Below, piece by piece: positions 9,992-20,470 of a stretch of 64,000 nucleotides of DNA (positions are counted from its first letter, which is position 1; the number at the start of each line of letters is the position of its first letter). Under the pieces are notes generated by a model, which was given only the letters and a program-made list of their open reading frames with translations, made no database searches and had not been told where the DNA came from. Source of the stretch: Orientallactaga sibirica (Eukaryota > Chordata > Mammalia > Rodentia > Dipodidae); the NCBI GenBank assembly GCA_036365145.1, contig JAEOAD010000029.1, positions 27,123,501 to 27,187,500 of the forward strand. The letters are read 5' to 3'. A program made the translations under genes and the position numbers.

Positions 9992-10651
9992 ACAAACCAT
10001 GGGTTTCCTTTCTGACCATGTAAATCCTGTGACAAACAACAGGTGCTGGGCAGAATCTTTGGATACTTTCATACTGTGAGGAGTCACTGGGGTAAATGTT
10101 TCCCCATCCCTGTGGGTCACAGCCTTGAGTCTTGGCAATTAGGATTGGGGGCCCTGGTGTGACTTGAGATAACCCAGTCAGTAACAATGAGGTTCCCCCC
10201 TCCATTCTTTGTCCACTTGTCAACCTCTGATTTCCAGGAAGGATCAGGTGACCTGCCATTAGCAGGTAACTCCAACTCCATTGAGTGTTTTTTTTTTTTT
10301 TTAACTGCCTCTCTTGTCCGTGTTCATTGTCTTCAGAGATAGTAGTGAACTGAGAAGAAGGACAATTAAAATAGGAAGCTGGGAAGGGCAGGAAGAGCTA
10401 ATCTGTAGGCCCGGTTGTAAGCAAAAGTTGGCTGTAACATGAGCCAGGACATGGAAGCATGACCAAGGGCCTCTGAATGTTCAGGGGAGGACTGCTGAGG
10501 TGTCTGATTCTCTCCTGATGTCAACAGACACTTGTCACAAATGAAGACAAAGAGAGATGGTCACATGGGTCTCTTAAAATTAGGAGTAGTCTGTTAAGAC
10601 AATCCCATGAAGGTAGAATTATTCCTCATGAAATATTTACTAATGTATTTT
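9389..10651. other. Unique non-coding DNA
   Basis: Mostly unique, with a (TAAA)n tract at 9963-9991 and a T run near 10287-10302. A donor-like CTG|GTAAGT lies at 9482-9490 on the plus strand, and a minus-strand frame lies at 9400-9560 (see findings). No gene is assigned. Confidence 0.5.
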
Positions 10652-10735
10652 TCCCCCTCCAAGACAAGGTCTTGTTGTATAGCCCAGGTTGGCCTTCAAC
10701 TCTCAGAGCTGGGATGATAGGCATGTATCCAGCTA
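10652..10735 (-). mobile_element. B1 SINE fragment, old
   Basis: Short reverse B1 remnant: gacaaggtcttgttgtatag through to gggatgataggcatg. Confidence 0.6.
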
Positions 10736-10744
10736 GTATCTAAA

Positions 10745-10819
10745 ATATATATATATTTAATTAATTTATTTATTTATTTGAGAGAGAGAAAGAGAAAGAG
10801 GCAGAGGGAGGGAGGGAGG

Positions 10820-10858
<39 letters not shown>

Positions 10859-11000
10859 GCAGAGGGAGGGAGGGAGGGAGGGAGAGAGAGAATGGGCATG
10901 CCAGGGCCTTCAGCCACTGCAAATGAACTCCAGATGCATGCTCCCCCTTGTGCATCTGGAGAATCAAACCCCTTAACTGCTAAGCCATCTCTCCAGCCCC
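10745..11000 (-). mobile_element. tRNA-derived SINE with duplicated purine array
   Basis: Reverse copy. The GA part contains aggcagagggaggg...gagag twice (about 10793-10837 and 10851-10890), and the segment between the core and the head is deleted (catctggagaatcaaacc). Confidence 0.88.
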
Positions 11001-11680
11001 TCAACTAGTTTTGTTTTGTGTGATGAGAGGCACTCACAGCCTCTCTGCCTCATAGTATGCGTAGAAAATAATAATATTTGTAGAGAGCCAAATTGGGTGA
11101 GCCAAAAGGCCAGAGGCAGCTAACCCCAAAGACCTCAGGCACCCCTAGCTCATGGTATGGTAAAGAAACACCGTTTGGAAGTCCTGGTATAGCTGTCCTC
11201 CAGCAGCCTGGGCCCTGGGAGATCTGGGTTGGAATTGCTCTTCCTCCACGCACCGTGTTTGCCTTGCAGCCTGTTGAAGTCCCAAGTAGGATTGAGAAGG
11301 TCAGTGATAAGTCAGTGTGCCCTTTTCCCATATCCTGGTCAGGAGACTGGGCCTTGACAGTTACTTTGGATGTTGGACAGTTCTACTGGTGGGCAATTCC
11401 TTCAGCTGTTAGCTTTTCTACTCTACTATCTGGAGACCCCTAGGATGAGTCTGCTATGATCTAGTCTCTTAAGGCTTTATTTGCTATCTCAGGGGTCTTG
11501 CTTCTCATCTGGGCTGTGATCTTCTCATCTAACCTCTTCAACCGGGCAAAATACATGTAACCTGCCGGGTTCCTGTTCCAGAAGAAATCAGTGGATCCTA
11601 GAAGCCTGAAACCTTAGTCCATGTAATAGTTCTGTAATAGGAATGGAGTGGTCTATGAACCAGCCATGCCTTTTCTCACT
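11001..11680. other. Unique non-coding DNA
   Basis: Two opposite-strand open frames overlap here (11093-11443 plus, 11050-11331 minus). Neither shows a domain, signal peptide or splice context that I can recognise. Possibly an old, unrecognised repeat. Confidence 0.4.
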
Positions 11681-11833
11681 TTTTTTTTTTTTTTTCCGTG
11701 GTAGGGGCTCACTCTGGCTCAGGCTGACCTGGATGTAACTGTGTAGTCTCAGGGTGGCCTCGAACTCACAGCGATCCTCCTACCTCTGCCTCCCGAGTGC
11801 TGGGATTAAAGGCGTGCACCGCCACGCCCGGCT
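11681..11833 (-). mobile_element. B1 SINE
   Basis: Full reverse B1, ending accgccacgcccggc, with a T18 tail. Confidence 0.9.
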
Positions 11834-11929
11834 TTTTGAAGAGCGGATGGGAATCCAAGGTCAGGGTTGGGCTGGTGTCAGGCTGCTAACTTTTCTTGCA
11901 TTGTCACATGATTGAGGGAGAATGAGCTA

Positions 11930-12095
11930 CCTAGTACTCTGGCTTCTAAGGGCGCAAATTCCATTTATGAGCCTCTGTCTTTGTAACCTGATCACCTTCA
12001 AAGATTCAAAAAGATGCAAAAACCATCATGTCAGATTTCAACCTAGGAATTGGGGGCAGGGAGAGGATGACCCAAACATTCAATTCATAACCTCA
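11930..12095 (-). mobile_element. Possible old MaLR-type LTR fragment
   Basis: The series cctgatcacctt, gtcagatttcaacctagg, aattggggg and cccaaacattcaattcat resembles the reverse of old MLT/ORR-type LTRs. Heavily eroded; the call is tentative. Confidence 0.3.
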
Positions 12096-12110
12096 TGTCT
12101 TTATCAGATA

Positions 12111-12270
12111 TTTTTTTTTTTTTTGGGGTTTGAGGCGGGGTCTCGCTCTAGCCCAGGCTGACCTGGAATTCACTATGTAGTCTCAGGGTGGCCTCGAATT
12201 TATGGAGTTCCTTCTACCTCTGCCTCCCAAGTGCTGGGATTAAAGGTGTGCACCAACCACCACGCTTGGC
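12111..12270 (-). mobile_element. B1 SINE
   Basis: Reverse B1 with a T16 tail and an odd duplicated 'accaaccacc' near its end. Confidence 0.88.
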
Positions 12271-12301
12271 ATCTTGATCATATTTTTAAAAATTAAGTAG
12301 A

Positions 12302-12463
12302 CCGGGCGTGGGGGCGCACGCCTTTAATCCCAGCACTTGGGAGGCAAAGGTAGGAAGATCGCTGAGAGTTCAAAGCCACCCTGAGACTACATAGTTAATT
12401 CCAGGTCAGCCTGGACCAGAGTGAGACCCTACCTCGCAAAAAAAAAAAAAAAAAAAAAAAAAG
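12302..12463 (+). mobile_element. B1 SINE, young
   Basis: Full plus-strand B1 with a pure A22-class tail. The direct repeat ttaagta at 12293-12299 and 12464-12470 fits a target-site duplication. With the reverse B1 at 12111-12270 it forms an inverted pair. Confidence 0.9.
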
Positions 12464-12561
12464 TTAAGTATAAAATCAGTGTCTACTCTATGACCCATGT
12501 TATATAAAAAGAGAAAAGATGATGAGCTTATCTACAGTGAGTCAACCACCTGATAAACTTT

Positions 12562-12760
12562 TTTGGACATTACTCATTTACTTGCAAGCTGAGAGAGAGG
12601 GAGAGAATGGGTGTGCCAGGGCCTCTAGCCACTGTAAACGGACTCCAGACGCATACACTACTCTGTGCATCTGGCCTTACATGGGTACTAGGGAATTGAA
12701 CCCTGGTCATTGGGCTTTGCAGGCAAGTGTCTTAACTGCTGGGCCATCTCTCCAGCCCCT
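12562..12760 (-). mobile_element. tRNA-derived SINE
   Basis: Reverse copy ending ccatctctccagcccc. Confidence 0.9.
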
Positions 12761-12781
12761 ACCTTATAAACTTGTTTGCTT

Positions 12782-12843
12782 TTCCAGTCCTGGGGATTGA
12801 ACTCAGAGGTTCTGCATGCTAAGCATGCTCTCTACCACTGATG
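12782..12843 (-). mobile_element. ID-like SINE fragment
   Basis: Reverse of the ID tRNA-Ala-like head: ggggattgaactcag with catgctctctaccactga. Confidence 0.65.
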
Positions 12844-12844
12844 G

Positions 12845-12982
12845 CTTTTAGAGGTAGGGTCTCACTGTAGGTCAGGTTGACCTGGAATTCACTAATCTCA
12901 GGGTGACCTCGAACTCATGGTGATCCTTCTACCTCTGCCTCCTGAGTGCTGGGATTAAAGGCATGCACTACCATACCTGGCC
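12845..12982 (-). mobile_element. B1 SINE
   Basis: Reverse B1 lacking the tatgtagt block. Confidence 0.85.
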
Positions 12983-12999
12983 TCAGCCCTCTTTTTACT

Positions 13000-13015
13000 T
13001 TCTTTAAAAAAATAT

Positions 13016-13051
<36 letters not shown>

Positions 13052-13227
13052 GAGAGAAAAAGAGGCAGAGAGAGAGAGGGAGGGAGGGCCTCTAGGCACT
13101 GCAAACGAACTCCAGATGCATGTGCCCCCTTGTGCATCTGGCTTACGTGGGTCCTGGAGAATCAAACCGAGTTCCTTTGGCTTTGCTGGCAAACGCCTTA
13201 ACTGCTAAGCCATCTCTTCAGCCCCTC
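13000..13227 (-). mobile_element. tRNA-derived SINE
   Basis: Reverse copy with a long TTTA tail at 13012-13051; missing the ccattctctc block after the GA-rich region. Confidence 0.88.
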
Positions 13228-13237
13228 ATTTTACTTT

Positions 13238-13348
13238 TTATATGGAGACAGAGTCTCACTGAATTGCCGAAACTGGCCTTAAGCATACAATCCTCCTGCC
13301 TCAACCTCTGAAGTAGGTGGGATTACAAGCCTATGCCTAGGCTTGGCA
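13238..13348 (-). mobile_element. B1 SINE, old
   Basis: Diverged reverse B1: gagacagagtctcactgaat to gattacaagcctatg. Confidence 0.65.
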
Positions 13349-13349
13349 A

Positions 13350-14420
13350 CAAACTTGTTTTCATTTGAGTATTTCCTATATCCTTATTATGATGCATTCC
13401 ATATCATAATGTAATACACACATTTTTGATGGTTTCTTTATTTCATTCTGTAAAATAGTTTCCTCCGCAGTCCTGGGCATTGTAAAGTAAGGATGAAAGA
13501 ATTCTGCACCCTGTAAGCATTGGGATGGTCATTCCTCATTCTGTGGAAAGGATGTAGAATCGTTTATTAACCATGTCACAGCCCAGAGAGAGATCAGTGA
13601 AGAGAGACTGTGGCTCCCCATCTCCAGGGAAAGCGGGGGCCTTTGGAAGGGAGGGCAATGAGATGGTATGAGATAGGGCCACGTTCTGGGGCTCCAGAAA
13701 TGTCTCCAAGACAGCAAGCTCTTTTAGAGAGGAAAGAACTAAGCTTATAACCCTTAGCTTATAATCCTTAGCTGGTGGCTGCTTTGGCTTCCTTTCATGG
13801 TAGCAATATAGTTGGTTTTGTTTAGCCATTCCTCCAATACCATCACTTTGCCTGAGGCTTCATCCACATGCATCTTTCCTTCCCCTTTCCTTTTCCATTC
13901 TCTGTTGAACCCCTCTTGTGCACTAAGTTTCCAGCAGGGTCCGGTGTGGGGGGGGGGTAGGTGGGGGTGGGAAGCAGGGAGAAGGAATAGCTGCAGGAGA
14001 GACAGTGGAGCCAGACTCCCAGCATCTAGATATATTCATCTCCCTTGCAGAGAGCACACTTTCTCCAGGCCAGAAACTGACCTTTAATACTTTTTAGATG
14101 GCTGTCCATTTGACAGATGTAAAACTTGAGGCCTGCCAGTGACTCCCGAGGCCTAACAGTGTCTCTAGAATTTGAGGTTGGCACAGCTTTCACTTCAGCC
14201 CTGCCTTGGCCATGGTCTCGCCTATCCATTCAGCTTTGAGAACTGCAGAGATGGTGCCTCAGTTGGTCCCCATGTGATTGGGTTTCCTCCTGCCTGTCCC
14301 ACTTGTCTATGCAGTGGGTGTGACAGTCAAGGATGGTGAAGGAGAAGGGCTGCTAGGAGGGGCCTTTTAGAACTCTGGACTGAGGAAGGAGGGGCCTGTA
14401 AGGCTGAGCTGAGCTGATGT

Positions 14421-14422
<2 letters not shown>
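13350..14422. other. Unique non-coding DNA with G-rich patch
   Basis: No repeats recognised. 13948-13980 has a G10 run and three further G-runs on the plus strand (G-quadruplex potential). Open frames on both strands are short and featureless. Confidence 0.5.

Positions 14423-14423
<1 letters not shown>

Positions 14424-14453
<30 letters not shown>
14424..14453. repeat. (CA)n microsatellite
   Basis: Pure array of about 15 dinucleotides. Confidence 0.96.
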
Positions 14454-14455
<2 letters not shown>

Positions 14456-14499
14456 CTGCTCTTCGGGCAGTGCTTTTTTTGCACTTTTTGTTTGTTTGG

Positions 14500-14660
14500 T
14501 TTTGCTTTTTATTTATTATGAGATAAGATTTCCTGTATCCCAGGCTGACCTCTATAGCTCACTATGTAGCTGAGGATGACTTTGAACTCCTGAACCTTCT
14601 ACCTAGGCCTCCCAAGTTCTGGAATTACAGATATGCGCCAATGTACTCAGCTAGTACTTT
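14500..14660 (-). mobile_element. B1 SINE, old
   Basis: Old reverse B1: gagataagatttcctgtatc through to ggaattacagatatgcgcc. Confidence 0.7.
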
Positions 14661-14664
14661 TTAA

Positions 14665-14810
14665 AAAAGATGGATTAATTTATCTCTCTGTGTGTTTGTG
14701 TGCACACATACCACACATGCACCACTTTCATCTGGCTTTACATAGGTGCTGGGGAATCGAACCCAGGCCAGCAAGTGCTTTTAACCAGTAAGCAATATCC
14801 CCAGCCCACC
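14665..14810 (-). mobile_element. tRNA-derived SINE, diverged and deleted
   Basis: Reverse copy retaining ggtgctggggaatcgaaccc and the end ccccagcccac; the GA-rich region is replaced by tgtgtttgtgtg. Confidence 0.75.
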
Positions 14811-14811
14811 C

Positions 14812-14935
14812 CACTTTCTTTGAGACCGAGCCTTACTGTGTTTCTCAGTCTACCTTGAACTCACAATCCTGGTGCCTCAGCACTCGAAGGTTGGGCTTAG
14901 AGGCAAGTACGCCATACCCAACTTTCTTTTGCTAC
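14812..14935 (-). mobile_element. B1-like SINE, old
   Basis: Eroded reverse B1: gagaccgagccttactgtg, ttgaactcacaatcctgg. Confidence 0.6.
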
Positions 14936-14944
14936 TCTTTTGTT

Positions 14945-15062
14945 TTTGTTTTTTCTTAAGATTGGGTCTTGCTCTGTAACCCAGGCCGGCTTCAAACTCT
15001 CAGCAATCCCTGCCCGAACCTTTTGAGTGCTGGGATTACAGGCATACACTACAATACCCAAT
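14945..15062 (-). mobile_element. B1 SINE, old
   Basis: Reverse B1 with gattgggtcttgctctgtaa and gctgggattacaggcatac. Confidence 0.72.
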
Positions 15063-15089
15063 TTCTTTTGCTTAACAGCAAAGATTTTT

Positions 15090-15242
15090 TTTTTTTTTTT
15101 TTTTTGCGAGGTAGGGTCTCACTCTGGTCCAGGCTTACCTGGAATTAACTATGTAGTCTCAGGGTGGCCTCGAACTCTCGGCGATCCTCCTACCTCTGCC
15201 TCCCGAGTGCTGGGATTAAAGGTGTGCGCCACCATGCCCGGC
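15090..15242 (-). mobile_element. B1 SINE, young
   Basis: Intact reverse B1 with a perfect 17-bp target-site duplication, taacagcaaagattttt, at 15073-15089 and 15243-15259. Confidence 0.95.
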
Positions 15243-15421
15243 TAACAGCAAAGATTTTTGTTGCCTTTACTGCCATGTTGAAATCAATAGAGTCACGGAC
15301 CCTGGACTCAAAGTGATGTTGACCTAGAGAATGAAGTTGGAACCATGTGTTGTTTCCTACCCAGTGGGCAGAGAATAGATTCGTGTTCCCTTAGAATGAA
15401 CTATCTGAGAGCTAGAGTCGT

Positions 15422-15800
15422 GGTTCTCAAATGCCTTTGTCACTTGGAGAGTTTGTTAGCACACCTTGCCAGGTTCCACTCCCAGAGTGATTCTGGAGGT
15501 CTGGAATGGAACCCAAGGATTTGTGTTTCTTTATTTATTTTTCTCTTCTCATCTCTTCCCTTCTTTTCTCCCTTCTCCCCCTCTCCTCAACAGGGTGTCT
15601 CACTTAGCCCTGGCTGCCCTGAAACAAACTCTATAAAGTCAAACTGGCCTCAAATTTGCAACAATTCTTTCCCCTCTGCCTCCCAAGTATGGGATTACAG
15701 ATAGGCACTACCTCACCCCGCTGAGAATTCCTGTTCCTACCCAGTTATCGGACGCTGCTGCAGCTGTTGCTAGTGGTCCAGGAGCAGTTTGAGAACCTCT
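15422..15800 (+). mobile_element. MER5A-like hAT element split by B1
   Basis: Left half 15422-15530 (gtggttctcaaatgcc, then ttccactcccagag, then ggatttgtgttt) and right half 15723-15800 (ending gcagtttgagaacctctc) have the inverted ends and order of the non-autonomous MER5A DNA transposon. Confidence 0.7.
15531..15722 (-). mobile_element. B1-like SINE, old, inside MER5A-like element
   Basis: Pyrimidine-rich tail, then agggtgtctcacttagccc, cctctgcctcccaagtatgg, cactacctcaccccg. Separates the two halves of the DNA element. Confidence 0.7.
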
Positions 15801-16834
15801 CAATACTGAGGCATCTCTCAGATTTTTCCATGCCTTCAACGAGTTAACAGAACACACAAGACTGGCACAGAGCCATGGTCTAAAAGGGACTTTCTTTTCA
15901 GTGTTGAGCAGTTGGCTCAAGTCCCAGAGTTGAACAGCCCCCTTACTCTACCCACACCCTTGCCCCTGGGGCCAAAACCCTCAGTTACCTGCCAGTGCAG
16001 GGGTTTGATTAGGACTCGATGGGCTGGTAGGACATGGGTCCTCCTACAGTGTTGGCTTTGCTCCTTTTAGCACATGGAATTTGCCGAGCTAAGCATTTTC
16101 CATGGCAAGTGCATAAAAAAGACTTTTTTTTATTTTTTTCAAAAGAAAGAAATATATTCTTTCTCCTCAGTAATAACTGTTGTTAGATACCAAATTAAAA
16201 AATACAAACAAACATTATTAACACTGTCCTTTGGAACCTATTTCTCTTGGTGACTTTCTCTAGTTCCAAAAGATCTGGAGTTAATTTTTAATGGTTTCAT
16301 GTGTGGGGAAAGTCTCGCTGTCCTGTGTGGGTGTCACTGCCCAGGACACGGCTCAGCAAGGTCCTGGGAATAGCTCCAGGACTGAGCGGGCAAGGAGAGA
16401 CAGGGAAACATCAGCTGGGGTGAGGGTCAAGGAGACCTTTCTATGAGAGAGATGTGGGGACTGCATCCCAAGGCTTGTGATCTGCAAAGTTAACCTTCAT
16501 GTTTAACTGTGCAGAGTTAACCTGCAGTGTGCCAGCCAAGGGCCCAGCTGCCTGTTGAATGTATTCATTTGCCTGACCCATAGCCCTGTCAGCCTCTGTA
16601 GGCCAAACCAACTCATTATATGCCTGGGAATCCACCCACAGAGTTCTTGGAATCCTCATCTTGTTGCATCGTCTTAGTCCATGCTGCAAACCTCAGCGGG
16701 ATCTTCCACCATAGTCTCTGCTCCTTGTTCTCAACATTCTTCAGAGGCTAGTGACTTCCAGAAGCAAGGGCTAAGGAAATAATAGCCATCAAAACAGCTG
16801 GCCCCTGAGGAGTAGATCTTGGGCTCTAAACACT
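15801..16834. other. Unique non-coding DNA
   Basis: No repeats recognised. A 16441-16689 minus-strand open frame has no recognised features. Confidence 0.5.
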
Positions 16835-16995
16835 GTTTCAGCTACCTCCCTTTATTCCCTCCCATAATCTATAGAACCCATAGAAGGTAGTTAATACCTA
16901 CGACTAGTCCTGTTTTACAGGCGGAAAGACCAAGGGCTAGCAAATAACAAGCACCTAATCACTCACATGCAAGGCTGAAGCACGTGAACCCTCGC
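16835..16995 (-). mobile_element. MIR SINE (ancient)
   Basis: Reverse MIR pattern: catctatagaaccc region, gtcctgttttacaggcggaa, gaccaagggctag, then acatgcaaggctgaa. Confidence 0.6.
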
Positions 16996-17284
16996 TTGGG
17001 AAGGGCTCTGAGCAGATGGACCCCTTCCTCTGGTGTCATCACGCAGAGCTTCTCTGTCTTAACTGCCCTGAGGCTTTGCCTGGAGGGAGCTTGTTTTGGG
17101 GGACTTTGGAAGAGCCTTACAGAAGACAGAGGTCAGTAAACACCTGAGAATGTTCTAGGCTCAGAGGTCCGAAGATCTGCCCCATAGGAGTGGCTAGCAT
17201 GTGCGCATGTGTCAGGGAGCCAAGAAGGAAATGTGTTCCTTGTTCAGGTCGTTATGTGGCCAAAAACTAGATGCAAGTGAATAA

Positions 17285-17420
17285 ATCACAGCCCTCCTCC
17301 CCCGGGAGAGCACGGTACATACCTATAATCCTGGTGCTCAGGAGACTGCGGCAGGAGGATTGTGCGTTTGAGGTCAGTCTGGACTACATAGTGAGACCCT
17401 ATCTCAAAAGAAGAAAGGAA
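17285..17420 (+). mobile_element. B1 SINE, old
   Basis: Plus-strand B1 remnant: acctataatcctggtgctca, ggattgtgcgtttgagg, agaccctatctcaaaag. Followed by a purine-rich tract to about 17510. Confidence 0.72.
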
Positions 17421-18577
17421 AAGAAGGAGAAGCAGGAGAAAGGAATGAGGAAAGGGTAAAAGGGAGAAGAAGGGGAGAGGAAGAGAGAGGTGGAAGAAAA
17501 AAAGAGAGGATGAAAGACTTCATAGGGACCCAGGTAGCTTCAGAGGCTGAAGGGAAATGTTCTTTTTTTGTGCTGAATAATCACAGAGGACAGGAGATGC
17601 GTAGAGCAATGAGAGGGATTTCTGCTTGGAGGACAAGATCCAGGATCACACCAGTTCCCGGCAGATGACTTGACTGGCTGCATGTTAAGTCTAGTGGTCT
17701 TCAGGGTACATGCGCAGCATCGCTTGGTGCGTTTCTGTGTTGCCTTCTCCCAGCCATCCACTCAGCCAACATTTAGCACCATTTGATGGGTCAGTTTAAC
17801 AAGTGTCTTTTGTCCTGTTCCAAGGCTGGGGGTATGCAAAGGTGTTCCAGACACAGTGCCCAGCCCCATGAACCATGTATGAATGGGGAGACACACAACT
17901 GTGCAAGATGAGTTAACCCCGTGGGGTAGGCCCCATGATGTTTAAGGGTACATTGGGTGTTTCAGATGTACAGTGCTAAAGGACACAGGGAAAAGAACTG
18001 TCAGTGGAGGTAGGGACAAGGCAGGATACATGAGGGACCTGGGGAATAAGTGGGATTTGGGCAAGACAGTGGTCCTCAGAGCTGAATTTAACTCTCAGAT
18101 GGACATCCAAGTTCTGCAGCCATACCTGCTAACCTGGGGGACTTGCAGACTCAGGGCTTTTGATGATACTCATTCCTTGTGAGCTAAAGTCCTGATGCGG
18201 GCTCTGGACAATCTTAGCCGAGTAGCAGGCGGGTACCCGAGGCTGGCGCCAGGAGACGGAGGGCGGTAGGAATGTGTCAACACCAGCAGCTGGCTGCTAT
18301 CTGATCCTGGCTCTCCATGACTTCCGCTTCGCCCATTGTTAACATACCAACCAGACTGCGAACGAATGAAGTGGGTAGAAGGGATCCTGCATGGGCCCTC
18401 CCATGCAGAATAACCTTGGCTCTCAAATTCCAAGATTTGTATTGCTGGCCTCTGATGGTAGGAAGCCCCAGGTGGGAAATGGGCCTAATGAGTAGACAAA
18501 ACCAGAAACCAGCGATTACTATTGTTTGAGTGGGACAGACTCACCACTTTACAAAATAACTCCTCTGTGATTTATCA
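17421..18577. other. Mostly unique DNA with an ancient repeat trace
   Basis: A GA-rich purine tract runs to 17510. Near 17815-17900 a 'ccaaggctgggggtatgcaaagg...aatggggagacac' pattern resembles an ancient MIR/LINE remnant. The rest is unrecognised. Confidence 0.45.
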
Positions 18578-18658
18578 ATACCATACCATACCATACCATA
18601 CCATACCATACCATACCATACCATACCATACCATACCATACCATACCAGCATCTCTCA
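18578..18658. repeat. (CCATA)n pentanucleotide array
   Basis: About 16 perfect units without a visible interruption over 81 bases. Confidence 0.98.
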
Positions 18659-18739
18659 TGCATGTCAGTATAAGCACGCAAGTGTGCAGCACCATTCATT
18701 CAGAGACCCAGATCTTTCTAAATGTTCTTCTGTCTTCCA

Positions 18740-18915
18740 GAACAGTGGTTCCCACTTTGAGTGAGTCTCAGTATCACCCAAGGCTTTGTTAAAACAGATT
18801 TCTGGGCCCCCACCTCCATGGTGGAGGGCCAGAGAATCGCATTGTTAGCAGGTTCTGAGCTGATGCTGCTGACCTAGGAACCAGCACCCCGTGAGAACCT
18901 CTATTCTAGGTCTCC
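18740..18915 (+). mobile_element. MER5A-like hAT element
   Basis: acagtggttcccactttgag at the left, gatttctgggcccccacc in the middle, cccgtgagaacctct at the right: the MER5A layout with inverted ends. Confidence 0.72.
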
Positions 18916-18919
18916 CCAG

Positions 18920-19340
18920 TTCTCTTGAAGCCTTGGCTCCTAGCTAGAAGATGAAGGATGAGGGAGAGCACAGAAGCTGGGTGCTGTGACCCTATTTAAT
19001 CCTAAGGAAACCTGACAGATGCAGTCCTGTCATGTGCCCAAAGAGCAACATCACGTGTCACCTGTCACACTTAAAGAAGACAGCAGAGCCTAGCTCAGCC
19101 TGGTCTCTACCTGCTACTCCATTTCTATAGGCATTCTAAGTGGATGGGGAAAGTCAATGAAGACTTTTACTTAGGAATAAGCATGATGCCTTTCCTTGGA
19201 TTTCCAGATCCTTCCTGAAAGCCATAGTTGAATATCCAGTTTATTTTGTTGAGTGCCAGCATGGATGTCTTCCCCTCCCCCCCCTAGTTCAACCATCCTC
19301 CCCTTGGGCCAAGAGAAGAAGGCCCTCCTCCCTCCTATTT
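18920..19340. other. Unique non-coding DNA
   Basis: Nothing recognised until the pyrimidine tract starts. Confidence 0.5.
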
Positions 19341-19344
19341 CCCC

Positions 19345-19408
19345 TCCTCCCTTCCTTCCTTCCTTCCTTCCTTCCTTCCTCCCCTTCCTTCCTTCCTTCC
19401 TTCTTTTT

Positions 19409-19452
<44 letters not shown>

Positions 19453-19454
19453 TC
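19345..19454. repeat. (CCTT)n and (CTTT)n polypyrimidine tract
   Basis: About 110 bases almost entirely C/T on the plus strand; a TTCC array changes to a TTTC array near 19405. It lies at the tail of a reverse B1. Confidence 0.97.
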
Positions 19455-19600
19455 GGTTTTTCGAGGCAGAGTTTCACTCTGGTCCAGGTTGACCTGGAAT
19501 TAACTATGTAGTCTCAGGGTGGCCTCAAACTCATGGCGATCCTCCTACCTCTGCCTCCCAAGTACTGGGATTAAAGGCATGTGCCACCACGCCAGGCTTC
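19455..19600 (-). mobile_element. B1 SINE
   Basis: Reverse B1, ending ccaccacgccaggc; the polypyrimidine tract is attached to its reverse poly(A) end and probably grew from it. Confidence 0.9.
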
Positions 19601-19691
19601 CGGTTCTTTCTTTATCATGGTTGCTCATGGCTCAGAGCCCACAACCCCTCTTGCTCGAATAGGGTAATTAATGTGTTTTTGATATTGTTAT

Positions 19692-19885
19692 TTGCTTTTA
19701 TTTATTTATTTGAGAGCGAGAGAGAGAACGGGTGCCATCAGGGCTTCCAGCAACTGCAAACAAACCCCAGATGCCTGTGTCATCTTGTGCATCTGGCTTA
19801 CGTGGGTCCTGGGGAACGAGCCTTGAACCGGGGTCCTTAGGCTTCACAGGCAAGCGCTTAACTGCTCAGCCATCTCTTCAGGCCC
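19692..19885 (-). mobile_element. tRNA-derived SINE
   Basis: Reverse copy with an extra 'gagccttgaaccgg' variant, shared with the copy at 30763-31003, suggesting one subfamily. Confidence 0.9.
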
Positions 19886-20024
19886 CTGATAAATGTTTTG
19901 ATTCAGAGTTGTGGCCATGGTGAGGAGATTGTCATGGTTCAGCCCTAATTTGGGGGTTAACTGTTGGGTGAAGCAGCAAATATCAGTCAGCACCTGAACC
20001 CAGCACTCCAGAGGTCATACGAGA

Positions 20025-20470
20025 ACAGATCTCCATGGGGATGGGGAGATGCGTGAAGTGTTTGCTGCACAAGCACGAGGAAATGAGTTTGGATCCCCAG
20101 CACCCATATAAATGCTCCCAGGGAAGGGAAGCAGAGCCGGGAGTTCCCTGGAGCTTGCTGACCTAGCCAACGTTGTAAGCTCCAGGTTCAGTGAGAGACT
20201 CTGTCTCAAAAAATAAGGTGGAGAGCCAAGTGTAATGGCACACACCTTTAATCCCAGCACTTGGGGAGGCAGAGGAGGAGGATCACTGTGAGTTCGAAGT
20301 CAGCTTGGGACTTCGGTGAGTTCCAGCTCAGCCTGGGCTGGAGTGAGACCCTACCTTAGAAAAATCTAAATAAATAAATACAAGGTGAAGAGTGACTGAT
20401 GAAAACACCCCACATCAACCTCTGGCTTCCACGTGCATTGCACACACATGCACCCACACATGCACACTGA
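20025..20470 (+). mobile_element. B4/ID-B1 type dimeric SINE split by B1
   Basis: ID-like head (20040-20110), B1-like half with ctccaggttcagtgagag and aaaaaataaggtggagag, then B4 tail (catcaacctctggcttcc, CA-rich) after the B1 insertion. Confidence 0.75.
20223..20380 (+). mobile_element. B1 SINE
   Basis: Full B1 inserted after ataaggtggagagc of the older dimer; tail AAATAAATA. Confidence 0.88.

Noticed and set aside
11050..11443. Overlapping plus and minus frames in unique DNA
   Set aside because: No family features on either strand; more likely chance or an unrecognised old repeat.
11930..12095. Endogenous retrovirus
   Set aside because: Only a faint LTR-like trace; no gag, pol or env-like frame, primer-binding site or paired LTR anywhere in the window.
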